From: Streptomyces sp. NBC_00341
Lineage (GTDB): Bacteria; Actinomycetota; Actinomycetes; Streptomycetales; Streptomycetaceae
DNA length: 64,000 nt
NCBI RefSeq assembly: GCF_041435055.1
Contig: NZ_CP108002.1
Location: forward strand, 2,542,001 to 2,606,000
Reading direction: 5' to 3'
Both the position numbers and the translations under genes were made by a program. Positions 34,296 through 42,671 of this stretch are shown here, piece by piece. The notes beneath the pieces are model-generated. The model made no database searches and had not been told where the DNA came from. It saw only the letters and a list, made by a program, of their open reading frames with translations. Every line of letters starts with the position of its first letter. Within the stretch, counting starts at the first letter, position 1.

Positions 34296-34438
34296 GAACG
34301 CTTCCTTCCTGACGGTGCGTGGGGTTGTCAGGCAAGGCGCTGTGTCGCGCTTTGCGACGTGCGTGTGCTGCCGGAGGGGCGGCGATGCGACCAGGTTCTT
34401 ACTCCCTGCCGCGCCGAGATGCCCTGCCGGAGTGAACT

Positions 34439-34473
34439 TTTTGCATGCTGGCAACGCAAAATTAATTTGTCAA
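34439..34473 (-). promoter_or_regulatory. promoter with overlapping palindrome for the GSDH/ThuA operon
   Basis: On the minus strand: consensus -35 TTGACA (34473-34468), 17-bp spacer, CAGCAT -10 (34450-34445). An inverted repeat TTTTGC-N11-GCAAAA (34439-34461) covers the -10 and half of the spacer, where a repressor of the LacI type would block transcription. The AT content is far above the surroundings. Confidence 0.65.
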
Positions 34474-34546
34474 GGTCGTATCCAAATTCCCGCCGGATGC
34501 CCCGTACAGCCATCCGGCACGGATTCCGGATCACATTCCGAGGACG

Positions 34547-34569
34547 GAAGCGCTTCGCTTATCTAGGGT
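34547..34569 (+). promoter_or_regulatory. palindrome and -10 hexamer before matB
   Basis: GAAGCGCTTC (34547-34556), a perfect 10-bp palindrome with the AGCGCT centre typical of LacI-family operators, is followed by TAGGGT (34564-34569), a -10-like hexamer 8-11 bp before the matB start codons. It could mark the matB promoter or belong to the divergent operon. Confidence 0.45.
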
Positions 34570-34576
34570 TCGCAGA

Positions 34577-36040
34577 GTGATGCCACTCTTGCCTGCACTC
34601 CAGGACCCCGCCGGTTCGCCGGCCGCCCGTGAAGCCGTCCGGTTCGGCGAACAGTCGCTCAGTTACGCCCGGTTGGCCGCAGCGGCGGACGCACTCGCTA
34701 CCCGGATCGCGGAGGCCGGGCGGGTAGCCGTCTGGGCCACCGCGACCCCGGAGACCGTGGTCGCGGTGGTCGCCGCGCTACGGGCGGGCGTGCCCGCCGT
34801 GCCGCTCAACCCGAAGACGGGCGAGCGGGAGCTGGCCCATATCGTCTCCGACAGCGCGCCCTCGACGGTGCTGGCGGCGGCCGGTGACGTACTGCCTCCC
34901 GCACTGGCCGCGCTGGCCCGGGTGGACGTGGACACGGCCGCCGCACCTCGGACGCGCTCCACCGAGTTCCCCGAGCCCTCACCCGAGTCCCCCGCCCTGA
35001 TCGTGTACACCTCCGGCACCACAGGCCCGCCCAAGGGCGCGGTCCTGCCGCGCCGGGCCGTCGCCGCCACCCTGGACGCACTGGAGGACGCCTGGCAGTG
35101 GACCGGCGACGACGTCCTCGTCCACGCGCTGCCGCTGTTCCACGTGCACGGCCTGATCCTCGGCATCCTGGGCCCGTTGCGGCGGGGCGGCTCCGTGCGC
35201 CATCTGGGCCGGTTCTCCACCGAGGGCGTGGCCCGGGAGCTGGGGGCGGGCGGCACGATGCTGTTCGGTGTGCCGACGATGTACCACCGCATCGCGGAAG
35301 CGCTTGCCGAACCGGCCGCGTCCGGCGGGCTCGCGAAGGCCCTCGCGGGCGCCCGGCTGCTGGTCTCCGGCTCTGCGGCACTGCCGGTCCACGACCACGA
35401 ACGGATCGCGGCGGCGACCGGCCGCCGGGTCATCGAGCGGTACGGCATGACGGAGACGCTCATGAACACGGGCGTACGGGCCGACGGCGAAGCCCGCCCC
35501 GGTACCGTCGGCGCCCCGCTGCGCGGCGTCGAACTCCGCCTGGTCGAGGAGGACGGCAGCGCGCTCGCGGACCCCGCGTCCATCGGTGAGATCCAGGTGC
35601 GCGGCCCGAACCTGTTCACCGGCTACCTCAACCGCCCCGAAGCGACGGCCGCCGCGCTCACCGCCGACGGCTGGTTCCGCACCGGGGACATGGCCACCCT
35701 CGACCCCGACGGGTACGTACGGATCGTCGGCCGCAAGGCCACCGACCTGATCAAGAGCGGCGGTTACAAGATCGGCGCGGGCGAGATCGAGAACGCCCTG
35801 CTGGACCACCCGGGCGTCCGCGAGGCCGCCGTCACCGGTGAACCCGACCCGGACCTCGGCGAGCGGATCGTCGCCTGGGTGGTGCCGGCGGACCCCGCCT
35901 CCCCGCCCCCGGCCGACGAACTCGCCGCCCATGTCGCGGCCCAGCTCTCCCCGCACAAGCGGCCGCGCACCGTCCGCTACCTGGACGAGCTGCCGCGCAA
36001 CGACCTGGGCAAGATCATGAAGCGGTCGCTCCATGGCTGA
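34577..36040 (+). CDS. matB: malonyl-CoA synthetase
   Basis: A 487-residue adenylating enzyme that makes malonyl-CoA from malonate, CoA and ATP. Motifs are the P-loop-like YTSGTTGPPKGAVLPRR, VIERYGMTETLMNTGVRADG, the hinge RIVGRKATDLIKSGGYKIGAGE and the C-terminal catalytic Lys in NDLGKIMKRSL. It closely resembles what I recall of the characterised S. coelicolor MatB (SCO2444), including the substrate pocket around RYGMTET. GTG 34577 or ATG 34580 is the start. Its stop codon overlaps the downstream carboxyltransferase start by 8 bp, so the two are coupled. Confidence 0.93.
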   Translation: MMPLLPALQDPAGSPAAREAVRFGEQSLSYARLAAAADALATRIAEAGRVAVWATATPETVVAVVAALRAGVPAVPLNPKTGERELAHIVSDSAPSTVLAAAGDVLPPALAALARVDVDTAAAPRTRSTEFPEPSPESPALIVYTSGTTGPPKGAVLPRRAVAATLDALEDAWQWTGDDVLVHALPLFHVHGLILGILGPLRRGGSVRHLGRFSTEGVARELGAGGTMLFGVPTMYHRIAEALAEPAASGGLAKALAGARLLVSGSAALPVHDHERIAAATGRRVIERYGMTETLMNTGVRADGEARPGTVGAPLRGVELRLVEEDGSALADPASIGEIQVRGPNLFTGYLNRPEATAAALTADGWFRTGDMATLDPDGYVRIVGRKATDLIKSGGYKIGAGEIENALLDHPGVREAAVTGEPDPDLGERIVAWVVPADPASPPPADELAAHVAAQLSPHKRPRTVRYLDELPRNDLGKIMKRSLHG

Positions 36041-37490
36041 CCGGCTCTCGGCCCGCGCGGCGATCGCCGCCGTCACCGCCGACTTCACCGAGTCCACCGC
36101 ACCGCGCGAGGACACCGCGGCCGACGGCCCCCTCGGCTGGACGGGATACGCGGACTCCCGGGCACGGGCCACCGCCCGCACCGGCGAGCACGAATCCGTC
36201 GTGCACGGCCTCGCCACCGTCGGGGGCCACCGCTGCGTGCTGGTCTCGTTCGAGTTCGGGTTCCTCGGCGGCTCGCTCGGGCAGCGCACCGGGGACCGGC
36301 TGGAGGCGGCGTACGAGGAGGCCGTGGCCCGGCGGCTCCCCCTGGTCTCGCTGATCGCCACGGGCGGCAGCCGGATGCAGGAGGGCATGATCGCGCTCAC
36401 CCAGCTGCACCGGGTGGCCGCCGCCTCCGCCCGGCTGCGCGCGGCCGGTCCGGCGCAGCTCGCCGTCCTGCGCGACCCGACGACCGGCGGCGGCTGGGCG
36501 ACCCTCGGCGCGGGCGCCGACGTGATCCTGGCGCTGCCCGGCGCCCAGGTCGGCTTCGCCGGCTCCCGGGTACGGCCGCCCGGCGCGGACCCGGCCGCGT
36601 ACACCGCGGAGGGCCAGCTGGCGGCCGGCCAGCTGGACGCGATCGTCCCGCCGGAGGAGCTGGCCGCGACCGTGGGCCACTGGCTGGGGGCGCTGGCGTA
36701 CCGGGAGGCGGGGGCTACGGCGGGGGCCGGAGCGGAGGCGGGGGCTACGGCGGAGGCGGGGGCCGAAGCGGGGGCTACGGCTGAGGCGGATCACCCGGCC
36801 CCCGCACCGGCACCCGTCCCGGACGCCCTCTCCGCGACCGGGCTGCCCCGGACCGGCTGGGACGCGGTGCTCCGGGCCCGCTCCGCGTCACGGCCGCGCG
36901 CCGAGGCGTATCTGGACGCCTACTTCGGGATCCGCCTCCCGCTCCACGGCGACCGCTGCGGGGGTACGGACCCCGGGCTGCTCTGCGGCTTCGGGCTGCG
37001 CGAGGGGCGGCCCGTCGCGTACGTCGCCCAGTGCGGTACCCCGACCCGGCCGGCCGGCTACCGCACGGCGGCCCGGGTGATCAGGCTGGCCGACCGGCTC
37101 GGCGTCCCGGTCCTCACCCTGATCGACACCCCGGGCGCCGCCAACGACGCCGAGGCGGAACGGGCCGGTGCGGGCGCGGCCATCGCTGACGCGTTCGCGG
37201 CGATCGCGGCCGCCCGGGTCCCCGTCACGACCCTGGTGATCGGTGAGGGCGGTTCGGGCGGCGCGCTGGCGCTGGCCGCTCCGGGCAATACCCATGTCAC
37301 CGCCGACAGCTACTTCTCGGTCATCGCCCCGGAGCTCGCGGCGGCGATCCTGAAGCGCTCCCCGGACCGGACGCACGCCACGGCGGACCAGTTGCGGTTG
37401 CGCCCGCAGGACCTGGTGGACCTGGGCGTCGCCCGCTCGGTCGTAGGGCCCGGCTCGGCGCGCACAGGAAGCAACAGGCCGATAGCGTAA
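36033..37490 (+). CDS. fused acyl-CoA carboxyltransferase (AccD-AccA type)
   Basis: A 485-residue protein with two crotonase-like carboxyltransferase halves: an N-terminal beta-like half (VLVSFEFGFLGGSLGQRTGDRL ... GGSRMQEGMIAL) and a C-terminal alpha-like half (LIDTPGAANDAEAERAG ... VIGEGGSGGALALA). It lacks the zinc-finger cysteines of E. coli AccD. The halves are joined by a 10-residue tandem repeat (AGATAxAxAE) around residues 226-255. It should transfer CO2 from a biotinylated subunit to an acyl-CoA; the biotin carrier/carboxylase is not in the window. Coupled to matB by ATGGCTGA overlap. Confidence 0.9.
   Translation: MADRLSARAAIAAVTADFTESTAPREDTAADGPLGWTGYADSRARATARTGEHESVVHGLATVGGHRCVLVSFEFGFLGGSLGQRTGDRLEAAYEEAVARRLPLVSLIATGGSRMQEGMIALTQLHRVAAASARLRAAGPAQLAVLRDPTTGGGWATLGAGADVILALPGAQVGFAGSRVRPPGADPAAYTAEGQLAAGQLDAIVPPEELAATVGHWLGALAYREAGATAGAGAEAGATAEAGAEAGATAEADHPAPAPAPVPDALSATGLPRTGWDAVLRARSASRPRAEAYLDAYFGIRLPLHGDRCGGTDPGLLCGFGLREGRPVAYVAQCGTPTRPAGYRTAARVIRLADRLGVPVLTLIDTPGAANDAEAERAGAGAAIADAFAAIAAARVPVTTLVIGEGGSGGALALAAPGNTHVTADSYFSVIAPELAAAILKRSPDRTHATADQLRLRPQDLVDLGVARSVVGPGSARTGSNRPIA
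36705..36790 (+). repeat. 30-bp tandem repeat in the carboxyltransferase linker
   Basis: The string GGGGCTACGG recurs at 36711, 36741 and 36771, an exact 30-bp period (three units, the last partial). In frame it encodes a 10-residue Ala/Gly/Glu/Thr-rich unit. Confidence 0.9.
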
Positions 37491-37555
37491 GAGAAGGGAA
37501 TAAATCAACAGGAATACATCGGGATAGGCCTTCGAGCGAAGAGAGAGGCCAGGTC

Positions 37556-38353
37556 ATGGCCGCAGAATCAGAGGGCACTCCGTGCTGGGCCGACGCGACG
37601 TTCGGTGACATCGAGGGTGCGAAGCGCTTCTACGGCGAGCTGCTGGGCTGGACCTACGGCGACTCGCTGCCCGAGTACGGCAACTACACCCAGGCATACG
37701 TCGACGGCAAGACGGTCGCCGCCCTGATGCCTCCCGTGCCCGGCCACGAGGTACCGGCTGCCTGGACGCTTTACCTCGCCTCGCCGGACGCCGCGGCCAC
37801 CACCGGGAAGATCCGCGAGAACGGCGGCGAGGTGCTGGTGGAGCCCATGCGGGTCGGGGAGTTCGGCACGATGGTGCTGGCCCGCGACCCGGCCGGTACG
37901 GCGTTCGGCGTGTGGCAGTCGGGCAGCCACGAGGGGTTCGGTGCGCGCAACGTGCCCGGCGCCTACTGCTGGGCCGAGGTCTTCACCCGGGACCCGGAGA
38001 AGGCGGACCCCTTCTTCCGTGCCGTGTTCGGGTACGGGCTCAAGCGCGTGGAGGACGACGCGGTCGACTTCGCGCTCTACGACCTGGGCGCGGACCCGGT
38101 GCTCGGCCGGATGAAGATGACGGAGGACTTCCCGCCGGAGGTGCCGCCGTACATGAACGTGTACTTCACCGTCGCGGACTGCGACGCGGCCGTGGAGAAA
38201 GCCGAGGCGCTCGGGGCTCAGCTCCGGTTCGGCCCGCTCACCATCCCGTTCGGCCGGTTCGCGACGCTGACCGACCCGCAGGGCGCGCCGTTCTCGCTGA
38301 TCGACGGGACGACGACGGGCGGCGAGATGCCGAAGTTCGCGGACGTCGCCTGA
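37556..38353 (+). CDS. VOC-family protein, two glyoxalase folds
   Basis: A 265-residue cytoplasmic protein with two vicinal-oxygen-chelate domains (about 8-125 and 135-255), each with betaalphabetabetabeta units (AKRFYGELLGWTYGD ... DPAGTAFGVWQ; DPFFRAVFGYGLKRV ... DPQGAPFSLIDG). Members of this subgroup are common in streptomycetes and often annotated as hydrolases or hydroxylase-like; some bind antibiotics. Metal ligands are not obvious, so enzymatic activity is unproven. It has a GAGAGAGG ribosome site and an AT-richer leader with its own likely promoter. Confidence 0.9.
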   Translation: MAAESEGTPCWADATFGDIEGAKRFYGELLGWTYGDSLPEYGNYTQAYVDGKTVAALMPPVPGHEVPAAWTLYLASPDAAATTGKIRENGGEVLVEPMRVGEFGTMVLARDPAGTAFGVWQSGSHEGFGARNVPGAYCWAEVFTRDPEKADPFFRAVFGYGLKRVEDDAVDFALYDLGADPVLGRMKMTEDFPPEVPPYMNVYFTVADCDAAVEKAEALGAQLRFGPLTIPFGRFATLTDPQGAPFSLIDGTTTGGEMPKFADVA

Positions 38354-38384
38354 CTCCATGCCCCCGGGAGTTCCTCGCGAGCTC

Positions 38385-39656
38385 CTAGGCCTCGGGATCG
38401 CGTGCGTCGTACCGCGCGAACCGGGGCCACCGCAGGGCCAGCAGCAGCACGGCGGCCACGCACACGACCCCGCCCCCGGTGACGGCCACGGCGGGCGATG
38501 CGAGGTCGGCGACCGATCCGGCCAGGAAGTCCCCGAGCCGGGGGCCGCCCGCGACGACGACGATGAACACGCCCTGGAGCCGCCCCCGCATCTCGTCCGG
38601 CACGGCGGCCTGGAGCATCGTGTTGCGGAAGACCATCGAAGTGGTGTCGGCGGCCCCCGCGAGCGCCAGGAAGACGAGCCCGAGCCAGAGCTGCCGGGTC
38701 AGCCCGAACACCGCGACGGCGGTGCCCCAGCTCGCGACCGCGAAGAGCACGGCGAGCCCGTGCCGCCGGATGCGCCCCAGCCAGCCGGAGAACACCCCGC
38801 CCAGCAGCGCGCCCAGGGCCGGGGCCGCGACCAGGAGTCCGGTGGTCTTCGCGTCGCCCCCGTACCAGAGGACGGCCACGACGGGGAACAGCGCGCGGGG
38901 GTTGGCCAGCACCATGGCGCACATGTCGGTGAAGAAGGTCATCCGGAGATTGGGCCGGGTCCCCAGGAACCGCAGCCCGTCCATGACGGAGGCCCGCTTC
39001 GCGGCCCCGGCGGCGCCCTCGCCCCGGTCCGGCATCATCGAGGGCAGCCGCCACATCGCGTACAGCGAGGCGGTGAAGGTGACGGCGTCGATGCCGTAGG
39101 CGGCCCGGTAGCCCCACCAGCCGACGATGAGCCCGCCGAGCATCGGTCCGACGAGCCCGCCCGTGGTGCTGGTCATGGAGTTCAGCGCGTTGGCGGCGGG
39201 CAGCTGTTCGGCCGGCAGGAGGCGGGCGATCATCGAGCTGCGGGCCGGTGAGTTGAGCGCGAAGCAGACGGCCTGGAGCGCGACGACCCCGTACAGCAGC
39301 CCCACCCGCTCCACTCCGGCGACGGTGATCGCCACCAGGACGACGGAGAGCGCGAACGAGCCGTAGGCGCTGGCCAGTCCCAGCTTGCGCCGGTCCACGG
39401 TGTCCGCGACGGCCCCGCCGTACAGCCCGAAGACGACCAGCGGGACGAACGAGCAGGCCCCGATCAGTCCGACGGAGAACGCGGACCCGGTGAGGTCGTA
39501 CACCTGGAGCGAGACGGCGAGCGCCGTCATCCCCTGCCCGACCCAGGAGACCGTGTTCCCGAACCAGAGCCGCCGGTAGTCGGGGGAGGTCCGCAGTGGG
39601 GTCAGGTCGGCGAATATTCGGGTGCGGGGTACATCGGGTTCGGTCGTTTCGGTCAC
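38385..39656 (-). CDS. MFS efflux transporter (EntS-like)
   Basis: A 423-residue permease with 11-12 transmembrane helices. The N-terminal pattern LRTSPDYRRLWFGNTVSWVGQGM and the motif GGAVADTVDRRKL after helix 2 match the EntS/MefA-type drug or siderophore exporter branch. The central loop (~215-235) is acidic and polar. No siderophore or antibiotic genes are adjacent, so the substrate is unknown. Convergent with the VOC gene, separated by 31 bp. Confidence 0.92.
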   Translation of the reverse strand: MTETTEPDVPRTRIFADLTPLRTSPDYRRLWFGNTVSWVGQGMTALAVSLQVYDLTGSAFSVGLIGACSFVPLVVFGLYGGAVADTVDRRKLGLASAYGSFALSVVLVAITVAGVERVGLLYGVVALQAVCFALNSPARSSMIARLLPAEQLPAANALNSMTSTTGGLVGPMLGGLIVGWWGYRAAYGIDAVTFTASLYAMWRLPSMMPDRGEGAAGAAKRASVMDGLRFLGTRPNLRMTFFTDMCAMVLANPRALFPVVAVLWYGGDAKTTGLLVAAPALGALLGGVFSGWLGRIRRHGLAVLFAVASWGTAVAVFGLTRQLWLGLVFLALAGAADTTSMVFRNTMLQAAVPDEMRGRLQGVFIVVVAGGPRLGDFLAGSVADLASPAVAVTGGGVVCVAAVLLLALRWPRFARYDARDPEA

Positions 39657-39975
39657 GGAGCATGGTAGCGATCAGCCCGGAAGGAGCGGAGTGTCCCCCC
39701 CGCGCCCGGGTCCCGCTCCGTGCACGATCTCGCGCCCGCCACCGGAGCGGCGCACCGCCTCGCGACTTGAACGCACTCGACCCACACAGGACCCTCACGG
39801 CATCGGCAGCTGAAGGACCTTGCCCCAACTGGGCTTTTCCAAGGCCCAGTTGGCTTCAGGAAGTGAACGCCGTAGGCGTCTTGACGGGGTCAGTCGCCGT
39901 GCCCGACAGTCGTTGGCACAGCGGTTGAGAGCGCTCTCAGCCGCCTCTCCCCCCACCCCACGAAAGCAGCCCGCA
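39657..39975. other. 319-bp divergent control region
   Basis: Between the MFS start and the GH16 start. It contains a hairpin (39825-39853, arms CCAACTGGGC / GCCCAGTTGG, 9-nt loop), a TTGACG box at 39881, and the TGAGAGCGCTCTCA palindrome at 39926-39939. The hairpin is in a promoter region rather than after a gene, so it may be a leader structure. I see no ORF with coding character. Confidence 0.7.
39926..39939. promoter_or_regulatory. LacI-type operator upstream of GH16 glucanase
   Basis: TGAGAGCGCTCTCA, a perfect 14-bp palindrome 36 bp before the ATG of the GH16 gene. It has the AGCGCT core and T-G-x-G-A-G arms of actinomycete LacI-family operators such as that of CebR (TGGGAGCGCTCCCA). 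A glucan-oligosaccharide-responsive repressor is likely, but its gene is not in the window. Confidence 0.75.
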
Positions 39976-40995
39976 ATGAAGAGGATCGCTCTGCTCGGCG
40001 GATCTCCAGGCGTCTCCCCCGGCACCGGAAACCGCACCCGACGGCGTCTGCCGGTCGCACTCGCCGCACTCGCACTCTGCCTGCCACTGGCCGGCCTCAT
40101 GGGTCCGGCGGGCCCCGCCGGGTTCTCCGGCACCGCCGCGGCCGCAGAACCGGACGCGACCGCCCGTACGGCGGAGGCCGACTGGACCACCATGTTCAGG
40201 GACGACTTCGACGGCGCGAGCGGAACAGGCCTCAACACGGCCGACTGGCTCTACGACATCGGCACCAGCTACCCCGGCGGCGCCGCCAACTGGGGCACCG
40301 GCGAGATCGAGACGTCCACGGACTCGACGGAGAACGTCTACCAGGACGGCTCGGGCCACCTGGTGATCAAGCCCATACGGGATGCCTCCGGGCACTGGAC
40401 GTCCGGCCGGGTGGAGACACAGCGCACCGACTTCGCCGCACCGGCCGGCGGACAGATGCAGCTCAGCGCCTCCCTGAAGCAGCCCGACCCGGCGAGCGGG
40501 CTCGGCTACTGGCCGGCCTTCTGGGCGATGGGCGCCGACGCCCGCCCGACGGGGGCGACCAACTGGCCCAGCATCGGCGAGCTGGACATCATGGAGGACG
40601 TCAACGCCCTCAGCCAGCACTCCACCACCTTCCACTGCGGCCAGTGGGCCGGTGAGTGCCACGATCCCGACGGGATCAGCAGCGGGCTGCAGGCCTGCGA
40701 CGGCTGCCAGTCCGGCTACCACACGTACTCGGTGACGGTCGACCGCCGGGACACGGCGGCCGAGCAGCTGCGTTTCTACCTGGACGGCGTCCAGACCTTC
40801 GCGGTGAACCAGAACGAGGTGTCCGACGCGACCTGGAAGGCCGCCGTCGACCACGGGTTCTTCGCCATCTTCGATGTGGCGATCGGCGGTTCGTATCCGG
40901 ACAAGGTCTGCGGCTGCACCTCCCCCGGGGCCGACATCAGCTCCGGCGCGGGGATGAGCGTGGACTGGTTCTCGGCCGAGGTGAGTCAGTCATGA
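39976..40995 (+). CDS. secreted GH16 endo-beta-1,3-glucanase
   Basis: A 339-residue exported laminarinase-type enzyme. A long signal peptide (basic MKRIALLGG... then LPVALAALALCLPLAGLM) ends around residue 55. The catalytic GH16 motif is GELDIMEDV (Glu-x-Asp-x-x-Glu, nucleophile and acid/base), preceded by YWPAFWAMG. Several cysteines in the loop CGQWAGECH ... CDGCQSGYHTY and CGCTSPG suggest disulfides outside the cell. ATG 39976 is chosen because the palindromic operator lies within the longer in-frame opening at 39820. It degrades beta-1,3- or mixed glucans; ends with no carbohydrate-binding module. Confidence 0.94.
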   Translation: MKRIALLGGSPGVSPGTGNRTRRRLPVALAALALCLPLAGLMGPAGPAGFSGTAAAAEPDATARTAEADWTTMFRDDFDGASGTGLNTADWLYDIGTSYPGGAANWGTGEIETSTDSTENVYQDGSGHLVIKPIRDASGHWTSGRVETQRTDFAAPAGGQMQLSASLKQPDPASGLGYWPAFWAMGADARPTGATNWPSIGELDIMEDVNALSQHSTTFHCGQWAGECHDPDGISSGLQACDGCQSGYHTYSVTVDRRDTAAEQLRFYLDGVQTFAVNQNEVSDATWKAAVDHGFFAIFDVAIGGSYPDKVCGCTSPGADISSGAGMSVDWFSAEVSQS

Positions 40996-41107
40996 GCCGC
41001 TGAGCGCTCGTGGCTCCGCGCACCTGCGGTATCCGGACGCCGGGCACGGTCGACGGCAAATGATCGAAGCCGTGCGGCAGAACGGTGCCGTATGTGAGGC
41101 TCTGGCC

Positions 41108-41914
41108 ATGAGCACACCTCAACAGCCTTCGGCAGAGCGGCTCCAGACCGACCGGCCGCACTCTGCGCGGGTCTGGAACTACCTTCTCGGCGGCAAGGAC
41201 AACTACGCGGTCGACCACCGGACGGGCGATCTGATCCTGGAGATGTTCCCGGACATCGCGGACATCGCCCGTCTCCAACGGGCTTTCCTCGCCCGCTCGG
41301 TGCGCTTTCTGGCCGCGGAGGCGGGGATACGCCAGTTCCTGGACATCGGCGCCGGACTGCCCACCGCGGACAACACGCACGAGGTCGCCCAGCGGACGGC
41401 GCCGGAGTCCCGGATCGTCTACGTGGACAACGACCCGCTCGTGCTGGCCCACGCCCGCGCCCTGCTCACCAGCACCCCCGAGGGCGCCTGCGCGTACATC
41501 GACGCCGATGTGAAGAACGTCGACATGATCCTCGAAGAGGCCGCCAAGACGCTGGACTTCAGCCGGCCGATCGGTCTGACCATGCTGGGGATCATGGGGC
41601 AGCTGCCGGACGAGGACGATCCGTGGTCGCTCGTCGACCGGCTGACGGCACCGCTCGCGCCGGGAAGCCACCTCGCCCTGAGCGACGGCACCGACACGAG
41701 CGACACGCTGAACCAGGCCATCTCGGCGTACAACGCCAACTCGGCCGGCTCGTACCACCTGCGGAGCCCGGACAGGATCGCGGACTTCTTCCACGGCCTG
41801 GAGATCGTCGAACCGGGCATCGTCAGAACATCGGCCTGGCGCCCGGACCCCGGCGTCGAAGGTGCGGACATCCTGCGGGGCCACGCGGTCTGCGGAGTCG
41901 GCCGCAAGCCCTGA
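41108..41914 (+). CDS. SAM-dependent methyltransferase, DUF574 family
   Basis: A 268-residue protein of the Streptomyces-enriched DUF574 (methyltransferase_19) family. Family landmarks: D-R-P-H-S-A-R-V-W-N-Y-L-L-G-G-K-D-N-Y at the start, the SAM site QFLDIGAGLPT, VYVDNDPLVLAHARALL, and the C-terminal Phe-x-x-G-L-x-x-V-x-P-G-I-V. ATG 41108 with a GAGG ten nt upstream is preferred over ATG 41060. Substrate unknown; such genes occur in many copies per streptomycete genome. Confidence 0.92.
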   Translation: MSTPQQPSAERLQTDRPHSARVWNYLLGGKDNYAVDHRTGDLILEMFPDIADIARLQRAFLARSVRFLAAEAGIRQFLDIGAGLPTADNTHEVAQRTAPESRIVYVDNDPLVLAHARALLTSTPEGACAYIDADVKNVDMILEEAAKTLDFSRPIGLTMLGIMGQLPDEDDPWSLVDRLTAPLAPGSHLALSDGTDTSDTLNQAISAYNANSAGSYHLRSPDRIADFFHGLEIVEPGIVRTSAWRPDPGVEGADILRGHAVCGVGRKP

Positions 41915-41999
41915 GGCGGTGTGACACGTGGACCGCGGCCGGAGAGGCGGCGCCGGTGAGCGGCCGGTGGGCGCCGAACACCCTGCCCGGGACGCCCCC

Positions 42000-42671
42000 C
42001 TACCGCACAGGGCGCTCCCCGCGGCTCCGCGCCACGGTGAAGTGCCTTTCCCCACGCGGGTGTTCGATCTCGTCGAGTGCGGCCACGGCGAGGTCCTCCG
42101 CGCTGATGCGCGAGGTGCCGTCGGGCTCGGTGAGCAGTGTGGTCGTGCCGCGGCGGTAGGTGCCGGTGCGGATGCCGGGTTCGAGGAGGGACGACGGGCT
42201 GAGGTAGGCCCAGTCGCCGTCCGGGTGCTCGTGGCAGGTCCGCAGCTGGGTCGTACTGGCTTCCGCGACGGCCCGCCAGGCGGCGGGGACGTGGTCCGGG
42301 TCGTCGATCACCAGCAGCCCGGGATCGCGTGGTGACCGCAGGGGACCCGCCCCGCCGATGACCAGCACCCGGACGCCCGCCCGGCCGGCCGCGTCCAGCA
42401 CGGCCGAGGTGAGCGGGGCGATCGAGTCCTCCTGGCCCGGGGCCGGCCGGATGGCGAGAAGGGCGGCGTCGGCCCTGCCGAGAGCCTCGTCGAGGGCCGC
42501 GTCGCGCTGTTCCGCCGGGGCGCCCGCGTCAACGGTCACGGGTATGACGGCGGCGGACCGGGCTGCGTCCGGGTGTCTGGACGCGGCGGTCACCCGGTGG
42601 CCGCGCGCGACGGCTTCGGTGACGAGGCGTGAGCCGACCATTCCGGTGGCGCCGATGACGGTGATGTTCAT
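42000..42671 (-). CDS. NAD(P)-binding reductase-like protein (NmrA/SDR-a type)
   Basis: A 223-residue atypical short-chain dehydrogenase with Rossmann motif GATGMVGSRLVTEAVARGH and an NmrA-like layout; the Tyr-x-x-x-Lys active site is not evident, so it may bind nucleotide without classical catalysis. It overlaps the upstream EamA gene by ATGA (4 bp), so the two are coupled, and both lie opposite a LysR regulator. Confidence 0.9.
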   Translation of the reverse strand: MNITVIGATGMVGSRLVTEAVARGHRVTAASRHPDAARSAAVIPVTVDAGAPAEQRDAALDEALGRADAALLAIRPAPGQEDSIAPLTSAVLDAAGRAGVRVLVIGGAGPLRSPRDPGLLVIDDPDHVPAAWRAVAEASTTQLRTCHEHPDGDWAYLSPSSLLEPGIRTGTYRRGTTTLLTEPDGTSRISAEDLAVAALDEIEHPRGERHFTVARSRGERPVR

